A DNA stretch of 6,039 nucleotides, taken from assembly GCA_017885385.1 (NCBI GenBank), contig JAFNGF010000101.1, positions 3,634 through 9,672 on the forward strand. The letters are read 5' to 3'. The first letter of the stretch is position 1. Every line of letters starts with the position of its first letter. A model generated the notes under the pieces. That model searched no databases, was not told the origin of the DNA, and saw only the letters and a list, made by a program, of their open reading frames with translations. The stretch is from Planctomycetota bacterium (GTDB taxonomy: Bacteria; Planctomycetota; Phycisphaerae; Sedimentisphaerales; Anaerobacaceae). Positions 1 to 5,860 of this stretch are shown in pieces. Position numbers and translations under genes: made by a program.

Positions 1-41
1 CGGTTAACAGCCGCTCGCTCTACCGATTGAGCTATCGGGGA
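1..41 (-). tRNA. tRNA-Asn (anticodon GTT), 5' part only, cut by the window edge
   Basis: Read on the minus strand from 41, the sequence gives a 7-base acceptor arm TCCCCGA, the TA linker, a D arm GCTC-AATCGGTA-GAGC with a perfect 4-bp stem, and then the 5' side of the anticodon stem AGCGG. The anticodon loop is CTGTTAA, with anticodon GTT at positions 8-6, which decodes asparagine. The first three bases of the 3' anticodon stem (CCG) pair with CGG. The variable loop, T arm and 3' acceptor strand lie outside the window, so completeness cannot be judged. Confidence 0.95.
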
Positions 42-98
42 ATCATATCGCACCAACAGAAATCGGCACACTGTCGATCTTGTACTACTGTCGGCGAA

Positions 99-127
99 AT
101 TATCACCAAATATGCCGTAAATTGCAA
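99..127 (-). promoter_or_regulatory. Probable sigma-70-type promoter of tRNA-Asn
   Basis: On the minus strand TTGCAA (127-122) is followed by exactly 17 bases and then GATAAT (104-99), which differs from TATAAT in one base. Transcription would start near 92 and give a 5' leader of about 50 bases before the mature tRNA end at 41. The spacing and the position just upstream of a tRNA support it. No transcript data are available. Confidence 0.5.
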
Positions 128-182
128 CAACTTTTCAAGACCGCCCTATTTTTGCCGATACTACGAAAAGCGGCTGTGCTGC

Positions 183-211
183 TGGACAAACGACGTATGC
201 CACTGTAAACT
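183..211 (+). promoter_or_regulatory. Possible promoter for the kinase operon
   Basis: TGGACA (183-188) is separated by 17 bases from TAAACT (206-211), matching the sigma-70 consensus at 5/6 and 4/6. The implied leader before the kinase start at 401 is about 180 bases, which is long. A match of this quality can occur by chance in a gap this size, and no better pair was found nearer the gene. Confidence 0.25.
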
Positions 212-305
212 GCTGATTTTGCGAAGTTTAGTTGAATCGGGCTGAAGGTTCTTTCTCGAAGGGCAGTTTTTTAGTCTCATAAGAATTCTGCTGCGGAGCA
301 TAGAA

Positions 306-325
306 TTGACAGAACAAAAAGTCAA
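306..325. repeat. Small inverted repeat upstream of the kinase (possible operator)
   Basis: TTGAC (306-310) and GTCAA (321-325) are perfect reverse complements separated by ten bases, one helical turn, as in many repressor sites. TTGACA (306-311) also reads as a consensus -35 box, but the nearest -10-like sequence, TATCTT at 333-338, is 21 bases away, which is too far. It is only five base pairs, so chance is a real possibility. Confidence 0.2.
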
Positions 326-400
326 CGCGGCGTATCTTACGAAGGGCAAATGTGGTACACGCTTACGGCGTGGTTGAGGTCTTAGGCTTGCATCGCTAAT

Positions 401-1261
401 ATGGCTAAAGATATACTGAGCGTCGGTGGGTTTACTCTGTTGCAGAGAATTGGCAGTGGTGCTCGCAGCACGATTTACCTTGCAATGGACGAAGAGGACC
501 AGACTAATGTCGCCCTTAAGCGGCTTATATTTGAAAAGCCGGAAGACCTAAGGGTCTTCGAGCAGACCGAGAATGAATATAGAGTGGCCCGGCGGGTTGA
601 CCATCCTTACGTCCGCAAGTGCTATAAACTCCAAAAAATTCGCAGCATGTTCAAAGTGAAAGAGATGCTGCTTTCGATGGAATACTTCGATGGCAAGACC
701 CTTGAAGACAGCCCCACTTTGAGCCTGGGCGATGTGCTGCTTGTATTCAGAATGGTAGCGGGCGGCCTTTATGCCATGCATCAGCAGGGATTTGTGCACT
801 GCGACATAAAGCCGAACAATATTCTTCTGAGCAAGTCCGGCTCCATCAGAATTATAGATCTGGGCCAGAGCTGCAAGATTGGAACCACCAAGCCGCGAAT
901 TCAGGGTACTCCGGATTACATCGCTCCTGAGCAGGTCAGGCGCAAGCCGCTCGGACCCAAGACCGACATCTTCAACCTCGGCGCCACAATGTATTGGGCG
1001 CTAACCGGAAAAAACGTGCCCACTCTGATACCCAAAAAGAACAGCTTTGGCTTGCCCGTGCATGAGCCCTGCAGGCCCCCTCACGAGATAAAGAAACGAA
1101 TCCCCCCTAATATCTCAAGACTGGTAATGGACTGCATAAAAGAGGACCCTGCAGAACGGCCCGCCTCTATGATGACGATAATATCCAGGCTGGACCTGAT
1201 GATACACAGTATATTCGCCGACAAGATAAGACCAAACAAGGATGCCTCAGACAATCATTGA
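401..1261 (+). CDS. Soluble Ser/Thr protein kinase, single kinase domain, HCD type
   Basis: A 286-residue Hanks-type kinase that is nearly all catalytic domain, with no membrane segment or sensor domain. It should phosphorylate Ser/Thr of cytoplasmic proteins. Visible elements in order: glycine loop GSGARS (18-23), VALK lysine K40, probable helix-C glutamate E59, catalytic loop HCDIKPNN (133-140) with D135, K137 and N140, DLG (153-155) for DFG, and GTPDYIAPE (169-177). All catalytic residues are present. The HRD arginine is cysteine, so this is a non-RD kinase and probably does not need activation-loop phosphorylation (inference). The ATG at 401 is the only start after the in-frame TAG at 381-383. 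No Shine-Dalgarno sequence is well placed. Its 3' end overlaps the phosphatase gene by 20 bases, implying co-translation. Confident on family; substrate unknown. Confidence 0.93.
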   Translation: MAKDILSVGGFTLLQRIGSGARSTIYLAMDEEDQTNVALKRLIFEKPEDLRVFEQTENEYRVARRVDHPYVRKCYKLQKIRSMFKVKEMLLSMEYFDGKTLEDSPTLSLGDVLLVFRMVAGGLYAMHQQGFVHCDIKPNNILLSKSGSIRIIDLGQSCKIGTTKPRIQGTPDYIAPEQVRRKPLGPKTDIFNLGATMYWALTGKNVPTLIPKKNSFGLPVHEPCRPPHEIKKRIPPNISRLVMDCIKEDPAERPASMMTIISRLDLMIHSIFADKIRPNKDASDNH

Positions 1262-2090
1262 CTTGCTGAATAAGGCGGTAGAAGCCAACAAGGTAGATAT
1301 GTTTCGACGCGGCAACCTCATTCACCTGCCGGCTGAAGGCTCGCTGATAGCAACCGGCGACATCCACGGACACAGGCGAAATTTTGAAAGGATAGTCGCC
1401 TTTGCCGACCTGGCCAGCCGTCACGACCGGCATGTCGTCCTGCAGGAAATCATACACGGAGGACCACAAGATGCCGAGGGCGGCTGCCTCTCATACAGAC
1501 TGTTGTTCGACGCTGTCCGTTACAAGCTGATGTTCCCCGACCGCGTTCATATCATCATGGGAAATCACGACACCGCGATAATCAACAGCACCGCGGTAAT
1601 GAAAGACGGCAAAGAAATGAGCCGCGCATTACACCTGGCTCTGAAGCGAGAATTTCGACAGGCCTCTACTGACGTAGAACAAGCTATACGGCAATTCTTA
1701 TTCTCACAGCCGCTGGCGGTCCGGTGCGAAAACAGAATATGGCTGTCACATTCGCTGCCCGGCGACCACTTTGTCGATAAATTTGACCGGCAGGTTATGG
1801 ACAGGCAATTAAAACTCAACGACTGTGAAAAACCAGGCTCGGCTTACCTTTTGACCTGGGGAAGAAGACACAGCCAGGCCCTGCTGGACAAAATGGCTGA
1901 ACTTTTCGACGTGGACATTTTCATTCTCGGCCACCAGCCGCAGCAGCAGGGATGGCACAAAGCCGCTAAGAATTTGATAATCATAGCCTCCGACCATAAT
2001 CACGGCTGTCTGCTCTCGATCGACCTGGCAAAATCCTATACCATCGATGAGTTAATCAGCTTGACAATTCCGCTGACCTCTATACCATAA
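1242..2090 (+). CDS. PPP-like calcineurin-fold metallophosphatase paired with the kinase
   Basis: A 282-residue metallophosphoesterase, probably a protein phosphatase. Metal-site motifs: GDIHG (39-43, D40 and H42), GNHD (107-110, N108 and H109), SH (169-170, H170) and GHQP (230-233, H231), in the order and rough spacing of PP1/PP2A-like enzymes. The usual second motif GDxxDRG is absent. The aligned place reads QEIIHGG (68-74), which would put E69 where the bridging aspartate normally sits and removes the phosphate-binding arginine. It therefore belongs to a divergent branch or has altered substrate choice. Overlap with the kinase suggests the pair works on the same targets. Start: ATG 1242 has only an AAGG touching it. 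ATG 1299 (residue 20) has AAGG five bases upstream and is a real alternative. I prefer 1242 because the extra N-terminus looks like a continuous helix. A diadenosine-tetraphosphatase-type role is not excluded. Confidence 0.85.
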   Translation: MPQTIIDLLNKAVEANKVDMFRRGNLIHLPAEGSLIATGDIHGHRRNFERIVAFADLASRHDRHVVLQEIIHGGPQDAEGGCLSYRLLFDAVRYKLMFPDRVHIIMGNHDTAIINSTAVMKDGKEMSRALHLALKREFRQASTDVEQAIRQFLFSQPLAVRCENRIWLSHSLPGDHFVDKFDRQVMDRQLKLNDCEKPGSAYLLTWGRRHSQALLDKMAELFDVDIFILGHQPQQQGWHKAAKNLIIIASDHNHGCLLSIDLAKSYTIDELISLTIPLTSIP

Positions 2091-2164
2091 AAACTCAAAA
2101 CTCCAAGCTAAAAGTGCAAAGCCCAAATGCAGGGCTTGGAAAAGTTTTGAGTTTTGCGATGGTA
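2083..2164. repeat. Palindromic AT-rich intergenic element, large hairpin
   Basis: The left arm reads TACCAT (2083-2088), AAAACTCAAAACT (2090-2102), CCAAGC (2103-2108). The right arm reads GCTTGG (2134-2139), AGTTTTGAGTTTT (2143-2155), ATGGTA (2159-2164), so all three blocks pair with small bulges. The left arm starts inside the phosphatase's last codons and includes its stop. An alternative inner hairpin pairs AAGCCC (2119-2124) with GGGCTT (2132-2137). The AT-rich stretch continues to about 2199, up to the glycosyltransferase start. There is no long T-tract directly after the stem, so it is not a classic terminator, though a hairpin this size could attenuate or process the transcript. It looks like a dispersed repeat, since a piece recurs at 3181-3211. 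Confidence 0.7.
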
Positions 2165-2199
2165 TCTTACTTTTTACACCTTGCATTTTGAAGTTTTTA

Positions 2200-3498
2200 A
2201 TGGCGTGGTATCACTACATAGCCCTTGCGGCAATTTTGTCGCAGCTACTTGTCGTCGCTCTGGCGTACAGCAATTACTGTTATGCGCTGCAGAAATACAA
2301 AAAGAAACGCCTGTGGCACAAGCTACGCACAGCGTTGATTGTACCCTGCAGGGGTTTGGACTCGGAATTTCGAGAAAACATCGCCTCATTCTTTAACCAA
2401 GATTATGAAAACTATCTGCTGTGGTTTGTCGTTGCCGACAGGTCGGACCCGGCCTACGACGAATTATGCAGATTAAAAACTGAGCTGAGCCCGGCCTCGA
2501 AAGCTCTCGATGTGCAGATATTGGTCGCGGGCGGCACACAGTCGTGCAGCCAGAAGATTCACAATTTGCTATACTGCTACCGCAAGCTGAGCGATCCCCG
2601 CTGCCTGCGAAAGCAAGAATCAGTCGAGCCGCTCGCCCCTGCGCAAGAAGGGGTGGAGATTCTCGCCTTTGCCGATTCGGATATCTGCGTTCGCAATGAC
2701 TGGCTAAGTCACTTGGTCTGGCCTCTTCACCGGTCCAAGACCGGCGTTGCCAGCGGTTACCGCTGGTTCATACCGAAAAAGAACAACCTGGCCAGCCTGG
2801 TTTTATCCGCGGTCAATGCCAAGGTAGCTCAATTGCTGGGCAACACGTGTTTCAACCAGGCCTGGGGCGGATCGATGGCTGTCCGGGTAGAGGTTTTCCG
2901 CCGGCTGGGCATTGAAAAAATCTGGTCGAGAGCTTTGAGCGACGATTTATCGCTGAGCCGGACGGTCAAAAAAGCCGGCATGAAAGTTGCGTTTGTCCCC
3001 GCCTGTCTTGCGGCCTCTTACGCATCAATCACGTGGCGAGAGCTATTTGAGTTTGGCCGGCGACAATTTCTAATTACGCGGATAAGCACGCCGCGAACCT
3101 GGTGGTTCGGCCTGCTAAGCAGTCTCTATTCGGTGCTGGGCGTATGGGGCGGGGCCGGCCTGGCGGTCTACGCAACTCATAAGTTTTTAGCTTTTAGTTT
3201 TGAGTTTTTAGTTATCCTGGCCGTACCTATCGTATTTTTGCTGAGCCAACTCAGCCAGGCAATCCTACGTCAGAAAATGGCCCAAAAGCTGCTCAAATAC
3301 GGACGACGAGTCACGAGCGACGAGCGACAAGCAATCAGGGCCGCCATGTCTGCTGACATTCTCGGTTTTTGGGTATGGTCGCTGCTGCTACTATCCTTTG
3401 TGATCTCTTCAGCCTTTGGCAGAACCATCCGCTGGCGAGGAATACGCTATAAACTGCTGGGTCCCACTAAAATAGTTGTACTGAGTGGTCGACCATAA
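2200..3498 (+). CDS. Membrane glycosyltransferase, GT-A fold, GT2/GT21-like
   Basis: A 432-residue membrane glycosyltransferase with the layout of ceramide-glucosyltransferase-like (GT21/HpnI-type) enzymes: one N-terminal membrane helix (about 5-30), a cytoplasmic GT-A domain, and about three C-terminal helices (about 300-326, 328-351, 384-406). Active-site signs: VPCRG (48-52) at the first strand, DSD (159-161) as the metal and nucleotide-sugar DxD, WGGSMA (222-227), and DD (248-249), where the general base usually lies. RRQFLITR (287-294) sits where related enzymes carry QxxRW, but the tryptophan is missing. It probably transfers a sugar to a lipid or membrane acceptor; donor and acceptor unknown. 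Two repeat-derived segments are coded in frame (328-338 and 369-377). Start: ATG 2200 chosen; TTG 2188 would add four residues, and neither has a clear ribosome site. It may be co-transcribed with the phosphatase across a 109-base gap. Confidence 0.85.
   Translation: MAWYHYIALAAILSQLLVVALAYSNYCYALQKYKKKRLWHKLRTALIVPCRGLDSEFRENIASFFNQDYENYLLWFVVADRSDPAYDELCRLKTELSPASKALDVQILVAGGTQSCSQKIHNLLYCYRKLSDPRCLRKQESVEPLAPAQEGVEILAFADSDICVRNDWLSHLVWPLHRSKTGVASGYRWFIPKKNNLASLVLSAVNAKVAQLLGNTCFNQAWGGSMAVRVEVFRRLGIEKIWSRALSDDLSLSRTVKKAGMKVAFVPACLAASYASITWRELFEFGRRQFLITRISTPRTWWFGLLSSLYSVLGVWGGAGLAVYATHKFLAFSFEFLVILAVPIVFLLSQLSQAILRQKMAQKLLKYGRRVTSDERQAIRAAMSADILGFWVWSLLLLSFVISSAFGRTIRWRGIRYKLLGPTKIVVLSGRP
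3181..3211 (+). repeat. Copy of the intergenic AT-rich repeat inside the glycosyltransferase gene
   Basis: The 15-mer AGTTTTGAGTTTTTA (3196-3210) is the exact reverse complement of 2088-2102 in the upstream palindrome, and its first 13 bases also occur directly at 2143-2155. AAGTTTTTA (3181-3189) repeats 2191-2199, just before the gene's start. The segment is in frame and codes residues 328-338 (KFLAFSFEFLV), the first half of a predicted membrane helix. Its T-rich codons stand out from the GC-richer neighbours, which fits an acquired repeat fragment more than ordinary coding drift. Confidence 0.65.
3304..3331 (+). repeat. Heptanucleotide tandem repeat, four copies, in coding sequence
   Basis: Four consecutive 7-base units read CGACGAG, TCACGAG, CGACGAG, CGACAAG, so units 1 and 3 are identical and the others differ by two and one base. 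Because seven is not a multiple of three, each copy is read in a different frame, giving RRVTSDERQ (residues 369-377 of the glycosyltransferase) in a loop between membrane helices. Gain or loss of one unit would shift the frame. Confidence 0.65.
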
Positions 3499-3526
3499 CC
3501 AACGGCTGCAATTGGCTCCTGATGTT

Positions 3527-4681
3527 TCACTTGTTTTTTGGCTTTTCTGCTGGTTTTGCTGATTCTCTCAGAACCTCTCTTATTTTCTCCGCTCTGAGCT
3601 TCTTTAACTGGTCCGTCAGGTCACTTTCCCGCAGCATAAATTCGATGTAGTACTTCCCGCCCTCCATGGGGATACTTATCTTGCCGACATACTCGCCGCT
3701 TCCCGCTGCTTTGGGAGGAGGGGGTACTTTTGCGTGCAGTGGTCCTTCCACGGAGATTCCATTGCTCTCAACATAAATAGTAACCGCCCCATCCACTGTA
3801 CTTACTACATTTCGCAAGGCTTGCCCAAGCTTTACATTCTGCATGTCAACAGAGATTTTCTCACTCAACCACGAAGGATCTGCCTTATCGACAAAAAGCT
3901 CCATGCCCGTCCAGCTCGCAAGCCTATGAATGATCGCTTCCGCCGCTTCGTCCTTAAAAGAGATATCGACTATCTGGTCGAGCTTCGCCTCGCGAAAATC
4001 ACTCTCACTCACACTCCAAATTTCCGCAGGCTGGTTGGGAAAATCAGGGCCCGAAACGTACCACGCTGGTCCAATAGAATCCAACAACTGGGGTAATGTC
4101 GCCGCGGGAGATGATTTACCTTCCGGTATTCCTTCCGCAAGCTGGGTCACAACTGCGCTCAGGTCCGAATAACGCCCAACCGGCAAAATCACCGCGTGGA
4201 AACATTCACTTATCATCCCTTTCAGGATTTCTCCTGGACTACCAGCACTTACTGTCAAGACCATTGTGTACATCCTTTTGAGCAGCTCTATTTGTTTCGT
4301 CGTCGGTCTGCCCAGGACATGTTGCAATTCCGGCCGCGGATAGATGGTGATTTGCTCATCTCCCACCGCGTACCGCATAAAAAAGGCGTTTAGCATTTCT
4401 GCCATGCTCTCCGCCAGCGGCCCGTCCAGAGTCACCGAAAGCCTCGTTGCCTTGCCCTGCGGCAGCCTCCATATTGCCTCATCCGACAAACCAATCTTCA
4501 GGTCAGCTTTTTGCCCGATTTCCTCCAGGGCTTCGGCGATAGTCACGTCAGTTAGCTTAATGCTTACCGGCTTGGCAAGTTTCTGCTCCAATTGCAATTT
4601 ATCGGCATAAGCATAATCAACCGATAAACCAATCAAAGTAACTGCCAGGACGAGTACTTTTCCACAAACCTTTACGCTCAT
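3527..4681 (-). CDS. Secreted protein with two STN-like (secretin/TonB N-terminal) domains
   Basis: A 384-residue exported protein. Residues 1-26 form a signal peptide (short basic start, hydrophobic core, AYA before D27). Residues about 35-116 look like an STN domain: VSIKLTDVTIAEALEEIG, then a beta-rich half with LDGPLAESMAEML and ending ITIYP. Residues about 234-313 repeat the pattern (VDISFKDEAAEAIIHRLA, VKLGQALRNVV, ending ISVEG). The linker (127-225) may hold a decayed third copy. The tail has PPPPK and a Lys/Glu-rich helix, with no barrel, secretin channel or membrane anchor. STN modules normally sit at the front of TonB receptors or secretins and contact periplasmic partners such as FecR, so a role in binding an envelope partner or signal is inferred. 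AAGGAG (4693-4688) lies six bases before the ATG. The gene starts 27 bases after the membrane protein's stop and is the last of the sigma operon. Confidence 0.75.
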   Translation of the reverse strand: MSVKVCGKVLVLAVTLIGLSVDYAYADKLQLEQKLAKPVSIKLTDVTIAEALEEIGQKADLKIGLSDEAIWRLPQGKATRLSVTLDGPLAESMAEMLNAFFMRYAVGDEQITIYPRPELQHVLGRPTTKQIELLKRMYTMVLTVSAGSPGEILKGMISECFHAVILPVGRYSDLSAVVTQLAEGIPEGKSSPAATLPQLLDSIGPAWYVSGPDFPNQPAEIWSVSESDFREAKLDQIVDISFKDEAAEAIIHRLASWTGMELFVDKADPSWLSEKISVDMQNVKLGQALRNVVSTVDGAVTIYVESNGISVEGPLHAKVPPPPKAAGSGEYVGKISIPMEGGKYYIEFMLRESDLTDQLKKLRAEKIREVLRESAKPAEKPKNK

Positions 4682-4708
4682 TTTCTTCTCCTTCAGATCA
4701 GAAGTTTT

Positions 4709-5254
4709 TCAGAACAAACAGATCACATCCTTCATATCATTGCTCAAGCCGTTGTCCGCGTACAAAGGCTCGGTCCTGCTGATTACCATCCATGCCGCCT
4801 GAGCGTCACCTGCTTTGTCACTTCCCCTCGAATCGATTATTCTAATATCGCACTTTGCCAGCTTTGTATCGGGTACAGCAATGTCAACCGTCACCTGTGA
4901 CTTGCTCAGGCCTTCTATAATCTCAACGGAAGCTGAGCCTTTGCGGTTACCCAACTGCATATCCGCCGACTTTTCGAGCTTAATCATCACTATCATAAGC
5001 AGAACCGCCGCTGCCGCCGCGACCCCTGCGGCTATCTTAAACACGCTCGGCAGTCCAATCGGATAGGTCTTGGTCTGCTGCGTCTTGTCCAGCCGCCTGG
5101 ATATCGTCGAACTCAATTCATTCCAGTCAACATTCCTCAACTGCTCATCCGCATTGCGCCCCAGCAAAAGATCGATTTTCTCGTGCCCATCTAACATTGC
5201 AGATACTCTTTCAGCAATACCTTCAATTTCTGCCTTGCTCGAAACACGTACCAT
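4709..5254 (-). CDS. One-helix membrane protein, probable anti-sigma factor or regulator of the adjacent ECF sigma
   Basis: A 181-residue protein with an N-terminal, presumably cytoplasmic part (1-70) that is helical and charged and includes VDWNELSSTISRRLD (42-56). One membrane helix follows at about 71-91 (Ala/Val/Leu/Ile-rich), then a C-terminal domain of about 90 residues, probably periplasmic. There is no visible zinc-binding HxxxCxxC motif, so it is not a ZAS-type anti-sigma, and no FecR-family motif was recognised. Position and topology make it the likely partner of the sigma factor (inference). Start: ATG 5254 has GAGG seven bases upstream and gives a 64-base overlap with the sigma gene. 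ATG 5197 (residue 20) overlaps the sigma stop by only seven bases, the usual coupled arrangement, and is plausible. Function assigned mainly from context. Confidence 0.75.
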   Translation of the reverse strand: MVRVSSKAEIEGIAERVSAMLDGHEKIDLLLGRNADEQLRNVDWNELSSTISRRLDKTQQTKTYPIGLPSVFKIAAGVAAAAAVLLMIVMIKLEKSADMQLGNRKGSASVEIIEGLSKSQVTVDIAVPDTKLAKCDIRIIDSRGSDKAGDAQAAWMVISRTEPLYADNGLSNDMKDVICLF

Positions 5255-5760
5255 CTGACCGCCTCAACCGAACAGCCCATGATTTCAGCCACTTCTCTAT
5301 GTGATAGATCTTCCAGCCCAAAAAGCGATATCGCCTTAGCTTCCTTTTTCGAGAGTTTCAGCATCGCTCGCCGTATTGCTTCCTTCAACTCCTTCGCGCT
5401 TTCTGTCTCAGCCGGTGAGAGGCTTGTTTTATCTTCATAGCGGTCGGCGATTTCTATGCTTTCTGGTCTGCGTTTAGCCTTTCTGGCTTGACTGATCGCT
5501 GCGTTGGCAACAATCCGCAGCAGCCAAACCCCAAACCGCTTGGCCTCTCTCAGTTTGCCGATATTCAAATAAGCATTAACAAAAGCCGTCTGGACTGCTT
5601 CGGCCGCCTCCTCCGCATCTCCCAACACGCGTACAGCCACTTGCATTGCCCGCCGTTGATACACCTTTACAAGTTCATCAAAGGCACCTCTATCGCCGGC
5701 CTGGCTGGCTTCGACCAGGTCGGCGGTATCGCTGGCCGTTGTTCTGCTGACATTGCTCAC
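5191..5760 (-). CDS. ECF-type RNA polymerase sigma factor
   Basis: A 189-residue sigma-70-family protein of ECF size with only regions 2 and 4. Region 2 spans about 20-95: GDRGAFDELVKVYQRRAMQVA, then DAEEAAEAVQTAFVNAYLNI (48-67) at the DAEDATQE-type helix, and FGVWLLRIVANAAISQARK (76-94), the -10 recognition part. Region 4 spans about 125-183: LSKKEAKAISLFGLEDLSHREVAEIMG and the recognition helix SVEAVRWYVFRARQKLK, for the -35 element. The linker (97-124) is short and acidic, with no extra C-terminal domain. The start is GTG at 5760, fixed by a GAGGA seven bases upstream and an in-frame TAA at 5779-5781. It heads a three-gene operon with the membrane protein and the STN protein, as in cell-surface signalling units. 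Confidence 0.93.
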   Translation of the reverse strand: MSNVSRTTASDTADLVEASQAGDRGAFDELVKVYQRRAMQVAVRVLGDAEEAAEAVQTAFVNAYLNIGKLREAKRFGVWLLRIVANAAISQARKAKRRPESIEIADRYEDKTSLSPAETESAKELKEAIRRAMLKLSKKEAKAISLFGLEDLSHREVAEIMGCSVEAVRWYVFRARQKLKVLLKEYLQC

Positions 5761-5767
5761 GCATCTT

Positions 5768-5772
5768 TCCTC
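5768..5772 (-). promoter_or_regulatory. Ribosome binding site that fixes the sigma factor's GTG start
   Basis: GAGGA on the minus strand ends seven bases before GTG (5760-5758). No in-frame ATG lies between the upstream TAA and the gene, so GTG is the only reasonable start. A nearby ATG at 5753 is out of frame. Confidence 0.75.
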
Positions 5773-5783
5773 ATCACCTTACA

Positions 5784-5810
5784 GACGCACTAACTCCCGT
5801 AAACGTTAGT
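5784..5810 (-). promoter_or_regulatory. Candidate ECF-type promoter and inverted repeat before the sigma gene
   Basis: On the minus strand AAC (5807-5805) is followed by 17 bases and CGTC (5787-5784), the general AAC / CGTC pattern of ECF promoters, just upstream of the sigma gene. That would fit autoregulation. The stretch also carries a perfect 6-bp inverted repeat, ACTAAC (5789-5794) and GTTAGT (5805-5810) with ten bases between, overlapping the proposed -35. Both motifs are short, and the expected GGAAC context is absent (it reads CTAAC). Confidence 0.25.
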
Positions 5811-5860
5811 TGATTCTATGAGAAATCGTATCTTTGGACCACATCGCAACCCTTTGTGGG

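Larger units (their letters stand above)
42..400. other. Non-coding gap between tRNA-Asn and the kinase gene
   Basis: About 360 bases with no convincing protein gene. The open frames here are short, have no recognisable motifs, and one runs into the tRNA. The stretch holds the tRNA promoter on the minus strand, a possible plus-strand promoter (183-211) and a small inverted repeat (306-325). The tRNA and the kinase are divergently transcribed, so both promoters are expected here. I see no terminator or mobile element. Confidence 0.6.

Noticed and set aside
1..41. tRNA-Asn as an attachment site of an integrated element
   Set aside because: tRNA genes are common integration sites, but there is no integrase gene and no repeated tRNA fragment in the window, and the 3' half of the tRNA, where such sites lie, is not included.
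27..245. A 72-codon plus-strand open frame starting inside the tRNA
   Set aside because: It begins within the tRNA-Asn gene, is rich in Cys and Arg with no motif, and crosses the tRNA promoter. It is most likely chance.
236..277. A hairpin before TTTTTT (267-272) as a terminator in the tRNA-kinase gap
   Set aside because: The best pairing, CTTTC with GAAGG, leaves only a two-base loop and includes a G-U pair, and no plus-strand gene ends there.
161..349. A 62-codon minus-strand open frame in the gap before the kinase
   Set aside because: It has no ribosome site, no recognisable domain, and overlaps the place where the kinase promoter must lie.
3499..3526. A possible terminator between the convergent glycosyltransferase and STN genes
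   Set aside because: Only a 4-bp CCAA/TTGG pairing is present and there is no stem followed by a T-tract in the 28-base gap. The TTTTTT run at 3533-3538 is not preceded by a stem.
3734..4610. Several plus-strand frames opposite the STN protein gene
   Set aside because: They are mirror frames of a well-supported gene with a signal peptide, repeated domains and a perfect ribosome site. None shows a domain of its own.
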